Positions 16,343 to 25,208 of a stretch of 64,000 bases of DNA are shown here, piece after piece. This DNA comes from Nocardioides aquaticus. GTDB taxonomy: Bacteria > Actinomycetota > Actinomycetes > Propionibacteriales > Nocardioidaceae. The position numbers were made by a program, and so were the translations under genes. Within the stretch, counting starts at the first letter, position 1. Each line of letters opens with the position of its first letter. The notes under the pieces were generated by a model that was not told the origin of the DNA, made no database searches, and saw only the letters and a program-made list of their open reading frames with translations. Where the stretch lies: the NCBI RefSeq assembly GCF_018459925.1, contig NZ_CP075371.1, positions 3,348,001 through 3,412,000 of the forward strand, in the 5' to 3' direction.

Positions 16343-16894
16343 TCAGCCGTCGGCCACGGGCCGCTCGGCGAGCGGTCCCGGCCAGTTCCGGTCCGGGACC
16401 GGGACCGGCCGCCCGGGCTGCTCCCCGCCGCGCTGCTCGAGGTAGGACTGCTTGGGCACCATCACCCTGCGCCGGAAGACGCAGACCACGGTGCCGTCCT
16501 GCTTGTAGCCGATGGTCTCGACGTGGACCACGCCCCGGTCGTCCTTCGAGGCCGACTCCCGCTTGCCCAGCACGGTGGTCTCCCCGTAGAGCGTGTCACC
16601 GTGGAAGGTCGGGGCGACGTGGCGCAGCGACTCGACCTCGAGGTTGGCGATCGCCTTGCCGGAGACGTCGGGCACCGACATCCCGAGCAGGATCGAGTAG
16701 ACGTAGTTGCCCACCACCACGTTGCGACCGAACTGCGTCGTCTCGCTCGCGAAGTGCTCGTCCATGTGGAGCGGGTGGTGGTTCATCGTCAGCAGGCAGA
16801 AGAGGTGGTCGTCGTACTCGGTCACCGTCTTCCCCGGCCAGTGACGGTAGGTCGCTCCGACCTCGAACTCCTCGTAGCTGCGTCCGAACTGCAC
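16343..16894 (-). CDS. MaoC-family hot-dog dehydratase (enoyl-CoA or mesaconyl-CoA hydratase-like)
   Basis: A 183-residue hot-dog fold protein. The signature helix-and-loop reads NHHPLHMDEHFA (Asp/His catalytic pair) and the C-terminal half has GDTLYGETTVLGKRES and RVMVPKQSY. It is likely to hydrate or dehydrate a 3-hydroxyacyl-CoA or a C4-C5 dicarboxyl-CoA; the substrate is uncertain. The GTG at 16894 with GGAGGAG upstream gives the usual length. It heads a minus-strand run with channel, phosphatase and DUF6758 genes. Confidence 0.8.
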   Translation of the reverse strand: MQFGRSYEEFEVGATYRHWPGKTVTEYDDHLFCLLTMNHHPLHMDEHFASETTQFGRNVVVGNYVYSILLGMSVPDVSGKAIANLEVESLRHVAPTFHGDTLYGETTVLGKRESASKDDRGVVHVETIGYKQDGTVVCVFRRRVMVPKQSYLEQRGGEQPGRPVPVPDRNWPGPLAERPVADG

Positions 16895-17020
16895 CGTGGG
16901 CTCCTCCGTGTCGTGACGCCGCGGCTCGCGGCGTCGGGTCCGGGGCCATCCTGCCCATCCCCGGCCGCCCGGGCGCCGCGGCCCTCCGCTCCGCGCGTCG
17001 CCGGCTGACACAATCGCCCG

Positions 17021-18229
17021 GTGACACGCCGCGCCTTCCTCCACGTCGGCTGCCCCAAGACGGGCACCACCTACCTCCAGAGCGTGCTGTGGGCCTCGCG
17101 GCCCGCGCTGCGCGGACAGGGGCTGCACCTGCCGATGGCCCTGTCCGACCACTTCCGGCTCAGCCTCGTGCTGCGCGACGCGATCGACCCCGCCACCGAC
17201 GACGTGGACCCGCAGGAGGTGCTCGACTCGTTCGCCCGGGAGGTCGAGGACACAGACCTCGACGTGCTGATCACCCACGAGCTCCTCTCCTCGGCCACCC
17301 CGGACGGCGTCGCCCGGTTGCGGGACCTGCTCGTCGACCTCGAGGTGCACGTGGTGCTGACCACGCGCGACTGGCAGCGCCAGCTCCCCGCGGAGTGGCA
17401 GCAGGGCGTCAAGACCCGGTGGGTCGGCGACTACGACGACTTCCTCGACACGGTCCGCACCCACCCCGAGGACCCGCGGTGGGCACGCCAGGACGTCGTC
17501 CGCGTCGCCGCGCTGTGGGGGGCGGGCCTGCCCCCGGAGCAGGTCCACGTCGTCACCGTCCCCCCGCCCGGCTCCCCGCCCGACCTGCTGCGCGACCGGT
17601 TCTGCTCCGTGCTCGGCATCGACCCGGACACGCTGGAGGAGGTGGACGGCCGCCGGAACCCCTCCCTCACCCTTGAGGCCACCGAGGTGCTGCGGCGGGT
17701 CAACGCGGCCCTCGGCGACCGGCTGCCCCGGCCGCGGTCGGGGTACAACCGGGTCGCCCGCTTCTGGTTCGCCGAGAAGGTGCTGACCAGCACCGCGGGC
17801 ACCCCGCTCACGCTGCCCCCGGAGCACCGGGCGTGGTGCACGGCCGGCTCCGAGGCCCAGGTCGCGGCCCTGGACGAGGCGGGTTACGACGTCGTCGGCG
17901 ACCTGGCCGACCTGGTCGGTCGCCCCGACGACGCGGGTGGCCCGGCGCCGGCGGCCCCTGACGACGCGGCCCTGCTCGACGTCGCCGCCGCCGGCATCGC
18001 CGCGGCCCTGGACCAGCGCCTCCAGGACCTGCAGACCATCGAGCGGCTCCGCGGCGAGCTGCGCCGTGCCCGGCAGGACCTCCGCGCCTCCCGGCGTGCC
18101 GCCGAGAAGGCGCAGGAGCAGGAAGGCGTCGCCGGACCGCCTGCCGGGCGGTGGGCGGGCCTGGCTGCTCGACTGGGTACGCGGCTGGCCGGGCGACGGC
18201 GTCCGACGCCCGGGGACCGCGCTGTGTAG
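17021..18229 (+). CDS. Sulfotransferase-fold protein 1 (P-loop, altered 3'-phosphate motif)
   Basis: A 402-residue protein. HVGCPKTGTTYLQ (residues 8-20) matches the 5'-phosphosulfate P-loop of PAPS-dependent sulfotransferases. The 3'-phosphate segment is TTRDWQRQLPAEWQQG: Arg is kept, but the Ser expected 8 residues later is Ala, followed by a conserved Trp-Gln shared with three other proteins in the island. FFAENV-like and YDVVGDLADLV segments also recur in them. The last 100 residues are an Ala/Arg-rich coiled coil and basic tail. It is probably cytoplasmic and acts on a glycan or glycolipid acceptor (inference). It is divergent from the MaoC gene. Confidence 0.72.
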   Translation: MTRRAFLHVGCPKTGTTYLQSVLWASRPALRGQGLHLPMALSDHFRLSLVLRDAIDPATDDVDPQEVLDSFAREVEDTDLDVLITHELLSSATPDGVARLRDLLVDLEVHVVLTTRDWQRQLPAEWQQGVKTRWVGDYDDFLDTVRTHPEDPRWARQDVVRVAALWGAGLPPEQVHVVTVPPPGSPPDLLRDRFCSVLGIDPDTLEEVDGRRNPSLTLEATEVLRRVNAALGDRLPRPRSGYNRVARFWFAEKVLTSTAGTPLTLPPEHRAWCTAGSEAQVAALDEAGYDVVGDLADLVGRPDDAGGPAPAAPDDAALLDVAAAGIAAALDQRLQDLQTIERLRGELRRARQDLRASRRAAEKAQEQEGVAGPPAGRWAGLAARLGTRLAGRRRPTPGDRAV

Positions 18230-18232
18230 CAT
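18227..18232 (+). promoter_or_regulatory. -10 box TAGCAT overlapping a stop codon
   Basis: TAGCAT includes the TAG stop of the preceding gene and lies 7 nt before the ATG at 18240, so the glycosyltransferase can be transcribed leaderless and independently. Confidence 0.4.
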
Positions 18233-18239
18233 CCGCGCC

Positions 18240-19112
18240 ATGTCCCAGCGACCATCGGTGGCGGCCGTCACCGTCGTGAAGGACGAGTCCGTGATGCTGC
18301 CGTTGTGGCTGCACCACTACGGCGAGCGCCTCGGGCTGGACCACCTGGTGGTGCTGGACGACCAGAGCACCGACGGGTCGACGGAGGGCATCGCCGCCGA
18401 GGTCCAGCAGCTCGGGGGGCTGCCCGGCGGCACCGACTTCGAGCGGGGGCGGCTCAAGGCCGCCAACCAGACCGCGCGTCGCCTGCTCGACACCTTCGAC
18501 TGGGTGGTGTTCACCGACGCCGACGAGTTCCTGGTGCACGACCCCGCGCGGCACGACTCGCTGCGGGACCTGCTGCCCTCGGCGACCACCCCGGCGATCG
18601 GCCCCCTCGCGCTCAACGTCGTCCAGGACCTCGAGGCCGAGCAGCCCCTCGACACCACCCGCCCGATCCTGGACCAGCGCTCCTACGGCTACTTCGCGCC
18701 GAACATGTGCAAGCCGAGCACCAAGCGGCGCCGGGTGTCCTGGGTGGTCGCCTCGCACGGGATCCGCTCGCGGTTCGAGGTGCGTGACGACCTCTTCATG
18801 CTGCACCTGAAGTTCGCCGACCTCGAGCGGCTCAAGGTGACCGCGGCGCACCGGCGCGGCCTCAACGCCCAGGACGGGCGCGGCGGCGGGAGCTGGAACC
18901 GCGACGACGTGGCCCAGGTCTTCGAGCGCCGCATGCGTGCCACGGACTTCGGCGCCGCCGCCGAGTTCGACCCGGGCCAGGTCGACCGCGGCTCGTTGAA
19001 CGTCCAGACGCCCAGCGGCAACGCGTGGCGCACCACGAAGATGTCCCAGCTGTCGAGCATGCGTGACAATCCCGTGGTGAGGATCCCCGCGCGCCTGCGC
19101 GGCCTGCTCTGA
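18240..19112 (+). CDS. Glycosyltransferase family 2-like protein (GT92/GT2_4 type)
   Basis: A 290-residue predicted glycosyltransferase. VAAVTVVKDESVMLPLWLHHY matches the family N-terminus (E..mLp.W..yH), LVVLDDQSTDGSTEG the nucleotide-sugar binding loop, and VVFTDADEFLV the DxD metal motif. RLKVTAAHRRG and the C-terminal MSQLSSM region are otherwise featureless. There is no membrane segment. It follows sulfotransferase 1 on the same strand with 10 nt between, so the two genes probably act on one acceptor. Confidence 0.8.
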   Translation: MSQRPSVAAVTVVKDESVMLPLWLHHYGERLGLDHLVVLDDQSTDGSTEGIAAEVQQLGGLPGGTDFERGRLKAANQTARRLLDTFDWVVFTDADEFLVHDPARHDSLRDLLPSATTPAIGPLALNVVQDLEAEQPLDTTRPILDQRSYGYFAPNMCKPSTKRRRVSWVVASHGIRSRFEVRDDLFMLHLKFADLERLKVTAAHRRGLNAQDGRGGGSWNRDDVAQVFERRMRATDFGAAAEFDPGQVDRGSLNVQTPSGNAWRTTKMSQLSSMRDNPVVRIPARLRGLL

Positions 19113-19145
19113 GGGCACCGGGCCCGGTTCCGCCCGGGCGGAGGA

Positions 19146-20048
19146 CTAGGTCGAGGACTGCGCCGCGGTCGAGTTGGGCCCGTGGGGCTGGGCCACGGTG
19201 GCCCGCATGGCCTCGAGCAGCTCCGTCGGCACCGGGTCGCCGGTGACGAACTCCCCCAGCGCGACGAGCTGACGGTCCTGGACCGCCTGGTCCGCCGCGG
19301 TGACCGCCTCGTAGGCGACGTCGAGCACGCGTTCGGGACGGGTCTCACGGAGGAACTGCTGGATCTCCTTGATCGCCTCGACCCGCTGCGCGGCCACGTC
19401 GTCGTCCACCCGCCGCCAGAAGCCGGACTTCAGGACGGCCTCGGGGTCACGGGTGTTGAGGACGTAGCGGGCTCCGGGGAACGCCGCGTCCATCATGTCG
19501 AAGAAGCCGGCGACCTCCTCCGGCTCGACGCGGTGCCACTGCACCTCCTTGAAGCCGAGCCGGTCCACCGAGGACGGGTCGACCGGGCCGAGCACGCTGT
19601 CCTTCACGATGCCGCGGACGGCCCGGTGGAAGTATCGCTCCTTGGTGTGCCGCACGCCGAAGAAGGCCGACGACGGCGCCCGACCCCGGTACTTGTCGTG
19701 GCGGCTGCGGAAGCGCCGGGAGTCGGCCAGCGCCCGGTACAGGTGCACGAGGTACAGGCCGTTCTCCCCCCGCACCAGCGTCCGCGGCAGGGTGTTCAGC
19801 AGCCCCTGCACCAGGGTCGACCCCGAGCGTCCGTAGGTGACCACGAAGACGTACTGGAACCTCCTGTGCCGCTGCCGCTGCCGTTGCCGCCGCCGCTGGC
19901 GGGCGGCCGGTGGGGCGGCCGGTGGGGCGGCCGCGGGGGCAGGGCGGACGGCGGGCTGCGGGCCGGTGCGCCGCCGGACGACGGAGCGCACCCGACGAGC
20001 GAGCCGCCGGAGCCTGCGAGGACGGGACGGTACGGGGGGCGTCGTCAT
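19146..20048 (-). CDS. Sulfotransferase-family protein 2 (canonical motifs, basic N-terminal extension)
   Basis: A 300-residue protein with a 65-residue Arg/Pro/Gln-rich extension (RQRRRQRQRQRHRRFQ) before the P-loop TYGRSGSTLVQ. The 3'-phosphate motif VLNTRDPEAVLKSGFW has both Arg and the Ser eight residues later, so unlike its neighbours this one looks like a functional PAPS-dependent sulfotransferase. The basic tract could bind anionic lipid or nucleic acid, or simply be disordered. Its ATG overlaps the upstream stop by 4 bp (ATGA at 20048-20045), proving the start and coupling it to sulfotransferase 3. Confidence 0.78.
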   Translation of the reverse strand: MTTPPVPSRPRRLRRLARRVRSVVRRRTGPQPAVRPAPAAAPPAAPPAARQRRRQRQRQRHRRFQYVFVVTYGRSGSTLVQGLLNTLPRTLVRGENGLYLVHLYRALADSRRFRSRHDKYRGRAPSSAFFGVRHTKERYFHRAVRGIVKDSVLGPVDPSSVDRLGFKEVQWHRVEPEEVAGFFDMMDAAFPGARYVLNTRDPEAVLKSGFWRRVDDDVAAQRVEAIKEIQQFLRETRPERVLDVAYEAVTAADQAVQDRQLVALGEFVTGDPVPTELLEAMRATVAQPHGPNSTAAQSST

Positions 20049-21160
20049 GATCGCCACGAGAATACGCGCCGCCACGACCGCCGCGGCGACCGGCCGGAGG
20101 GCGCCGCCGCGTCCTGGGACCCGGGGCGACCGGTGCGTGCGCCGTGCCGCTCGCGCTCGAGACGCACCACGCGGGACAGTGCGGTGACCGCGGCCTCGGC
20201 GACCTCGTCCTCGGCGAGGTCACCGGGCTGACGCCCCTGGGCCGGCTCGACGCCCGGCACGAGGTCCTCGAGCCTGCCCACCACGTGGTACGAGCGCCCG
20301 GAGAGCTCCTCGACCATCGCCGCCGCCCGTTCGCGCGCCCACGGCCAGACGTCGGCCGGCAGGACGATCCGCTCCGGGTCCTGCGACCGCATCACGTTCT
20401 CGGCGAAGAACCCCTTGAGCAGCCGCTCGGTCGTCTTGTCGATCCCGTCGGGGCCGAGGCGGGCGGTCACCCGGCGCATCGTCTCCGCCTGGGCCAGGCC
20501 GAGGGACTCGTTGCCCGAGGAACGCGGTGCGGTCATGCCCTCCCCGTCGACGCCGGTGAGGCCGCACAGGGCGTCCCAGAGCCAGGTCCGCGGCCCGCCG
20601 GGACCCGGCAGCACCACCAGGTGCACGCGCTCGTCCGGGATGCCCACCGACCAGCGGTCGAGGACCGCGGGGACGTCCTGGACCCGCCAGAAGTTCGTCG
20701 CCGACCCGTCCTGCACCGCGGTGAGGAAGGTCGGGAAGGTCTGCGAGCGGCCGTGCTTGGTGCGCTGCTGCCACTCGGCGGGCAGCTGGCGGGCCAGGTC
20801 GCGCGCGGTGAGGACGACGTGCACCTCGTCGGCCACCGACCGCAGCTGCTCCAGGGCGCCCTCGGCACGTCCGGCGTCGGCCGGGCTGAAGAGCTCGTGG
20901 CTCAGCAGCACGTCCCCGTGCCACGCCGCGGTCTCCTCGAGGACCCGGTCCCACGCTCCCCGCCCGCGGGCGGGGAGGCTCTCCAGGAGCCGCTCGTTGC
21001 CCCGCACCACGCAGGAGGCGTGGAAGTGCTCGTGGACCCCGGCCCCGGGCAGCAGGAGACCCTGCTCGCGCAGGGCGTCCCGGTTGGCCCACCACACCGA
21101 CTGGAGGAACGTGGTGCCCGACTTCGGGGTCCCCACGTGGAGGAACACGCGTCCGGCCAC
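20045..21160 (-). CDS. Sulfotransferase-fold protein 3
   Basis: A 371-residue homologue of protein 1. The P-loop is HVGTPKSGTTFLQ and the second motif TARDLARQLPAEWQQR has Arg, Ala at +8 and the family Trp-Gln. FFAENV and YHVVGRLEDLVPG are shared with the paralogues. The C-terminal 40 residues are Arg/Ser rich. The GTG at 21160 starts 3 nt after the upstream stop, and its own stop is embedded in the next start. It is the middle gene of a three-gene sulfotransferase run. Confidence 0.75.
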   Translation of the reverse strand: MAGRVFLHVGTPKSGTTFLQSVWWANRDALREQGLLLPGAGVHEHFHASCVVRGNERLLESLPARGRGAWDRVLEETAAWHGDVLLSHELFSPADAGRAEGALEQLRSVADEVHVVLTARDLARQLPAEWQQRTKHGRSQTFPTFLTAVQDGSATNFWRVQDVPAVLDRWSVGIPDERVHLVVLPGPGGPRTWLWDALCGLTGVDGEGMTAPRSSGNESLGLAQAETMRRVTARLGPDGIDKTTERLLKGFFAENVMRSQDPERIVLPADVWPWARERAAAMVEELSGRSYHVVGRLEDLVPGVEPAQGRQPGDLAEDEVAEAAVTALSRVVRLERERHGARTGRPGSQDAAAPSGRSPRRSWRRVFSWRS

Positions 21161-21163
21161 CGC

Positions 21164-22318
21164 TCAGTCACCCCGTCCGTCGTCGTGGTGGTCGGCGTCG
21201 TCGTCACGCTCGTCGTCACCGGGGTCCTCACCGTCCAGGTCCTCCGAGCCGTCCCCGTCGTCGAGGGGACCACCCGCCGCGAGGACGGCGGTCTTCTCCG
21301 CGGCGTCGCGGTCCACGCGCTCCTCCAGGGCCCAGGCGAGCGCGTCGAGGGCGGCCTCGGTCACCTCCGCGTCCGCGATCGTCGACGGGTGGACCCCCGG
21401 GACCTCGACCGGGACCAGCTCCTCGAGGTCGCCGACGACCTCGACGCCGATCCGGTTCAGCGCGTTGCGGGTGCGGCGGGACTGGCCGACGACCCACTCG
21501 GCCACCGGCAGGCCGGTGACCGGCTCCTGAGCGCGCCGGGCGGCGAGGACCTGCTTGGCGAGCAGCCCCTTGCGCAGGTGCGCGCTCTGCCGCTGGTCCA
21601 CCCCGCGGGCGTCCAACAGCTCGTTCAGCCGTCGCAGGGCCAGGGTCGAGGCCGCGCCGATCGACTCGTTCGAGGCCCGGGCCGGCTCCAGCCCGACCGG
21701 GTCGACGCCGACCGCCTGCGCGAACCGCTGCCAGAGCAGGTCCCGGGCCGCCCCGGGGTGCGGGACGGTGACCAGCGTGAGCCGCTCCGTGCCCACCACC
21801 TCGGCCCACGTGCGCACGATCCGTGCGATGTTCTGCTGGCGCCAGAACGTCCGACCTGCGTCGGTCTCCTCCTGGCCGTCGCGGTGCCCCGGACGCCACC
21901 GCTTGATCGCGTCGCGGTACTCGTCCCAGCCCCAGGTGCGTCCGTTCTGGACCGTCTCCTGCCACATCGCGGCGATGCTGCGGTTGAGGTCCCGGGCCGT
22001 CACCACGACCCGTACGTCGGAGACGGGCAGGCTCTCCACAGCACGGCGCACGACGGCGGGTCGCATCGGGCCGAGGAACTCCATGGAGACCACCGACGTG
22101 CCCGGGTGCTCCCCCACCTCGGCGCACAACCGGTCCCACGAGTCGCCCTCGCCGGTGACCATGCTGCGGACCGCGCGGACCTGGAAGGCCCACCTCGGTC
22201 CGGGCAGCAGGATCCCCCGCTCGAGCAGCAGCTCCTTGTTGGCGAACATCAAGGACTGCAGGAAGCTCGTCCCCGACTTCATCGCCCCGACGTGAAGGAC
22301 GACCCGCTGCGTGGTCAC
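21164..22318 (-). CDS. Sulfotransferase-fold protein 4 with acidic tail
   Basis: A 384-residue homologue. The P-loop is HVGAMKSGTSFLQ and the second motif TARDLNRSIAAMWQE again has Arg, Ala at +8, Trp at +10 and Gln at +11. The last 35 residues are almost all Asp, Glu, Gly and His, an acidic tail absent from the paralogues. The acyl-CoA dehydrogenase gene ends 10 nt upstream on the same strand, so read-through from it is likely. Acceptor unknown. Confidence 0.74.
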   Translation of the reverse strand: MTTQRVVLHVGAMKSGTSFLQSLMFANKELLLERGILLPGPRWAFQVRAVRSMVTGEGDSWDRLCAEVGEHPGTSVVSMEFLGPMRPAVVRRAVESLPVSDVRVVVTARDLNRSIAAMWQETVQNGRTWGWDEYRDAIKRWRPGHRDGQEETDAGRTFWRQQNIARIVRTWAEVVGTERLTLVTVPHPGAARDLLWQRFAQAVGVDPVGLEPARASNESIGAASTLALRRLNELLDARGVDQRQSAHLRKGLLAKQVLAARRAQEPVTGLPVAEWVVGQSRRTRNALNRIGVEVVGDLEELVPVEVPGVHPSTIADAEVTEAALDALAWALEERVDRDAAEKTAVLAAGGPLDDGDGSEDLDGEDPGDDERDDDADHHDDGRGD

Positions 22319-22328
22319 GTGTGAGGGC

Positions 22329-23525
22329 TCAGGCCTTCAGCGCGTAGTCGGCCAGGACCCGGCGTCCGATGATCATCTTCTGGATGTCGGAGGTGCCCTC
22401 GCCGATCAGCATGAAGGCGGCCTCGCGGTACAGCCGCTCGATCTCGTACTCCTTGGAGTAGCCGTAGCCCCCGTGGATGCGGAAGGACGCCTCGACGACC
22501 TCCTTGCAGTACTCGCTGGCCAGGAGCTTGGCCATGCCGGCCTCGACGTCGTTGCGGTGGCCCTCGTCCTTGGTCCGCGCCGCCCGCACCATCATCGCGT
22601 GGCTGGTCTCGACCTTGGTGGCCATCTCGGCCAGGCGGAAGAGGATGGCCTGGTGCTGGGCGATCGGCTTGCCGAAGGTCTCGCGCTGCTGGGCGTAGGC
22701 CACCCCGAGCTCGAAGGCCCGGTGGGCGATGCCCACGGCACGGGCGGCCACGTTGACGCGACCCACCTCGACCCCGTCCATCATCTGGTAGAAGCCCTGG
22801 CCGGGCTCGCCGCCGAGGACCTGGTCCGCCGAGATCCGGTGACCCTCGAAGATCATCTCGGTGGTGTCGATGCCCTTGTAGCCCATCTTGTCGATCTTGC
22901 CGGGCACGGTGACGCCCTGGGCGGTCTCGCCGAAGCCGGGCGTCTTCTCCACCAGGAAGGTGGTCATGTTCTTGTAGACCGACTCCGCGCCCTCGTCGGT
23001 CTTGGTGAGCACCGCCACCAGCGTGGAGGAGCCACCGTTGGTCAGCCACATCTTCTGGCCGGTGATCTCGTAGCCGTCGTCGGTGCGGGTCGCCTTCGTG
23101 CGGACCGCCGAGACGTCGGAGCCCAGGCCGGGCTCGGACATCGAGAACGCGCCCCGGACCTCGCCGGTGGCCATCCGGGGCAGGTACTTCGCCTTCTGCT
23201 CCTCGGTCCCGTGCTTCATCAGCATCCACGCCACGATGAAGTGCGTGTTGATGACGCCGGAGACGCTCATCCAGCCGCGGGCGATCTCCTCGACGCACAG
23301 GGCGTAGGTCAGCAGGGACTCACCGAGGCCGTCGTACTCCTCGGGGATCATCAGCCCGAAGACGCCGAGCTCCTTGAGCCCCTCGATGATCTCCGTGGGG
23401 TACTCGTCGGCGTGCTCCAGCTCCTGGGCGACCGGGATGATCCGCTCGTCGACGAACTGCTCCACGGCCTTGAGGATCGCGTTCTGGTCCTCGGTCAAGC
23501 CCTCGGTCATGCACAGACGACCCAT
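22329..23525 (-). CDS. Acyl-CoA dehydrogenase
   Basis: A 398-residue FAD flavoenzyme of beta-oxidation or branched-chain catabolism. Typical segments: MSEPGLGSDVSAVRT (FAD/acyl-CoA binding), ITGQKMWLTNGG, GRVNVAARAVGIAHRAFE and the C-terminal LIGEGTSDIQKMIIGRR, whose Glu occupies the catalytic base position. The ATG at 23525 lies just after GGAAGAGGG; a second ATG five codons downstream has no site. It precedes the sulfotransferase run and may be co-transcribed with it, though it is a general housekeeping-type enzyme. Confidence 0.93.
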   Translation of the reverse strand: MGRLCMTEGLTEDQNAILKAVEQFVDERIIPVAQELEHADEYPTEIIEGLKELGVFGLMIPEEYDGLGESLLTYALCVEEIARGWMSVSGVINTHFIVAWMLMKHGTEEQKAKYLPRMATGEVRGAFSMSEPGLGSDVSAVRTKATRTDDGYEITGQKMWLTNGGSSTLVAVLTKTDEGAESVYKNMTTFLVEKTPGFGETAQGVTVPGKIDKMGYKGIDTTEMIFEGHRISADQVLGGEPGQGFYQMMDGVEVGRVNVAARAVGIAHRAFELGVAYAQQRETFGKPIAQHQAILFRLAEMATKVETSHAMMVRAARTKDEGHRNDVEAGMAKLLASEYCKEVVEASFRIHGGYGYSKEYEIERLYREAAFMLIGEGTSDIQKMIIGRRVLADYALKA

Positions 23526-23556
23526 TGTCCCTCTTCCGTCGACGACGTCGCGGACG

Positions 23557-23562
23557 ATCCTA
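23557..23562 (-). promoter_or_regulatory. -10 box TAGGAT for the acyl-CoA dehydrogenase
   Basis: TAGGAT on the minus strand lies about 31 nt before the ATG at 23525, allowing a short leader that contains the GGAAGAGGG binding site. The 114-nt gap up to 23639 shows nothing else clear. Confidence 0.4.
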
Positions 23563-23639
23563 TCGGAGTGGGGCTCCGCCGAGCATGACCGATGTCACGC
23601 CCGGGGAACCCCACACCGGCGCCGCCGGCACGGCGCGGG

Positions 23640-25028
23640 TCAGCGGTACTGGAAGGCGGCCACCGCGGCGGCCAGGCTGCTCGACCGCGTCGTCGACACC
23701 GCGCGGGCGGCACGCTGGACCATGCCGGCACGCATCCGCCGGGTCGACGAGACCGTCGAGCGCGGCGTGCCGTCCACCCTGCTGACCAGCACCACGCTGG
23801 GCATCTGGTGGGTGCGCCACTGCGCGGCGCACGAGGCCGTGCACTGCCGGAACGAGCTGCCGGCCGAGGCGCGCAGCCGAGCCGCCAGCAGGGCCTCGTG
23901 CTCGCTGAGCCGTGACCCACGGGTCACGTAGCGGACCTTGACGCCCCGCTCCACCGCCGCCAGCAGGTCGCGGTAGACCGCCCGCAGCGTCAGGCCCTGC
24001 GTGGCGACCTGCACCAGGCCGCCCACCGGCGCGGAGCGGATCTCGCGCAGGTTCTCGACCACCACCGCGCGCTGCTGCGCGACCTCGCCGCCCGGGTCGT
24101 TGCGCACCTCGACCGTGGCCCCCGGGGCCTTCGTGGTCCAGGACAGGCCGGCGACCACCGCGTCGTGGTCGGAGTTCAGCTCAACCGGGAAGTGCACGTC
24201 GGCCTCGAGCTGTCCCGCGTCCCGCACGAAGAGGTAGTCGATGGTGTTGCCGCCGTGGTCCCCGGTGCCGAACCAGGACTGCAGCCGCTCGAAGGTCGAG
24301 CGGAGCTGGGCGGCACCGAGCAGGTCCGCGGGGTAGGAGGTGCTGCGCGCCCCGACGTTGAAGTCGCCGCCCACCAGCACCGGCCCGCGGGGGGCCAGCT
24401 CGCGCACGAGCGTGCCGAGGTTGCGCACCGCCGTACGCCGCAGGTCCGGCATGCCCCGCACCTTCGGCGCCGCGTGCATCGAGATCACCGAGAGCACCCG
24501 GTCGTCGATCGTGGACCGCAGCGTGACCCAGCTCGCGAAGCGCATCCCGAGCAGCGTGGTGCGGCCCGGCGGCTTCTTGCCGTAGCTGCTGACCTGGCGG
24601 GTGCCCCGCGCCGTCATCTCCCAGCGGTCACTGCGCCAGGCGACCGGGCTGGCCCCGGTGTACTGCCCCGCGGTCCGCCACATCTTGTACCCGGCGGGAG
24701 CGAGCAGCGCGTCGTTGCGGAACGCCACCTCGTTGTAGGTGATGAAGTCCGGCGCGAAGCCCTGCACCTTGCGCGCGTCGGCCTGGAACCCCGCGAAGGG
24801 CTGGGGCGAGCGCAGGTTCGCCTGCACGATCGTGAGGTCGCTGCCCTTGAGGCTCGCCGCCCGCTCGAGCTCCACGACGGTGGGGTCGGTGCCGGTCGGG
24901 TCGGCGACGGCCGGCACCGGCGCGACCAGGAGGCTCGCGGTCACTGCCGGGAGGGTGAGCAGCGCCGCGACGAGGCGGGTCCGACGACTTCTGGGCGCGC
25001 GGGTACGCGGACGGGGGGGGTGGTTCAC
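23640..25028 (-). CDS. Secreted endonuclease/exonuclease/phosphatase fused to a degenerate half PLD-like domain
   Basis: A 462-residue exported protein. After a signal peptide (about 1-45, ending AVADP) residues 55-300 form an endonuclease/exonuclease/phosphatase fold: IVQANLR, ITYNEV (catalytic Glu), MHAAPK, VGGDFNVGARS (Asp-x-Asn) and ELNSDHDAVVA (catalytic His). The remaining 150 residues align by eye with the N-terminal half of the PLD-like proteins at 29292 and 30741 (for example LLAAVERGVKVRYVTRG against LLAAQERGVRVRLLQSRG, and CTASCAAQWR against CRQSCRGRGG). The HxK catalytic motif is lost: HQMPSVVLV stands where they have HAKFFLF. The GTG at 25028 follows GAGGAG. Confidence 0.8.
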   Translation of the reverse strand: MNHPPRPRTRAPRSRRTRLVAALLTLPAVTASLLVAPVPAVADPTGTDPTVVELERAASLKGSDLTIVQANLRSPQPFAGFQADARKVQGFAPDFITYNEVAFRNDALLAPAGYKMWRTAGQYTGASPVAWRSDRWEMTARGTRQVSSYGKKPPGRTTLLGMRFASWVTLRSTIDDRVLSVISMHAAPKVRGMPDLRRTAVRNLGTLVRELAPRGPVLVGGDFNVGARSTSYPADLLGAAQLRSTFERLQSWFGTGDHGGNTIDYLFVRDAGQLEADVHFPVELNSDHDAVVAGLSWTTKAPGATVEVRNDPGGEVAQQRAVVVENLREIRSAPVGGLVQVATQGLTLRAVYRDLLAAVERGVKVRYVTRGSRLSEHEALLAARLRASAGSSFRQCTASCAAQWRTHQMPSVVLVSRVDGTPRSTVSSTRRMRAGMVQRAARAVSTTRSSSLAAAVAAFQYR

Positions 25029-25208
25029 GGGGGGTCTCCTCGAGTCAGGGCGGGACCGCCCGAGGGGCCCCTGTCCCATCGATCACACCAGCAACAGCAG
25101 CACCCGGCAAACGTTTCGTGAGAACTTCATGCTTGTAATTCTTCACCCTGGGATCGTCGGGATCGCGGGGCTCGACGAGGTCGTCGCGGTGGTCGTTACG
25201 CTCCGCCC
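25029..25208. promoter_or_regulatory. 180-nt divergent intergenic region with an AT-rich island
   Basis: The stretch 25109-25146 is clearly AT-richer than the surroundings (AAACGTTTCG, TTCATGCTTGTAATTC) and lies between two divergent genes, so it probably holds promoter or operator elements. A TACGCT box at 25197-25202 sits 6 nt before the ATG at 25209, the leaderless pattern. Confidence 0.45.
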
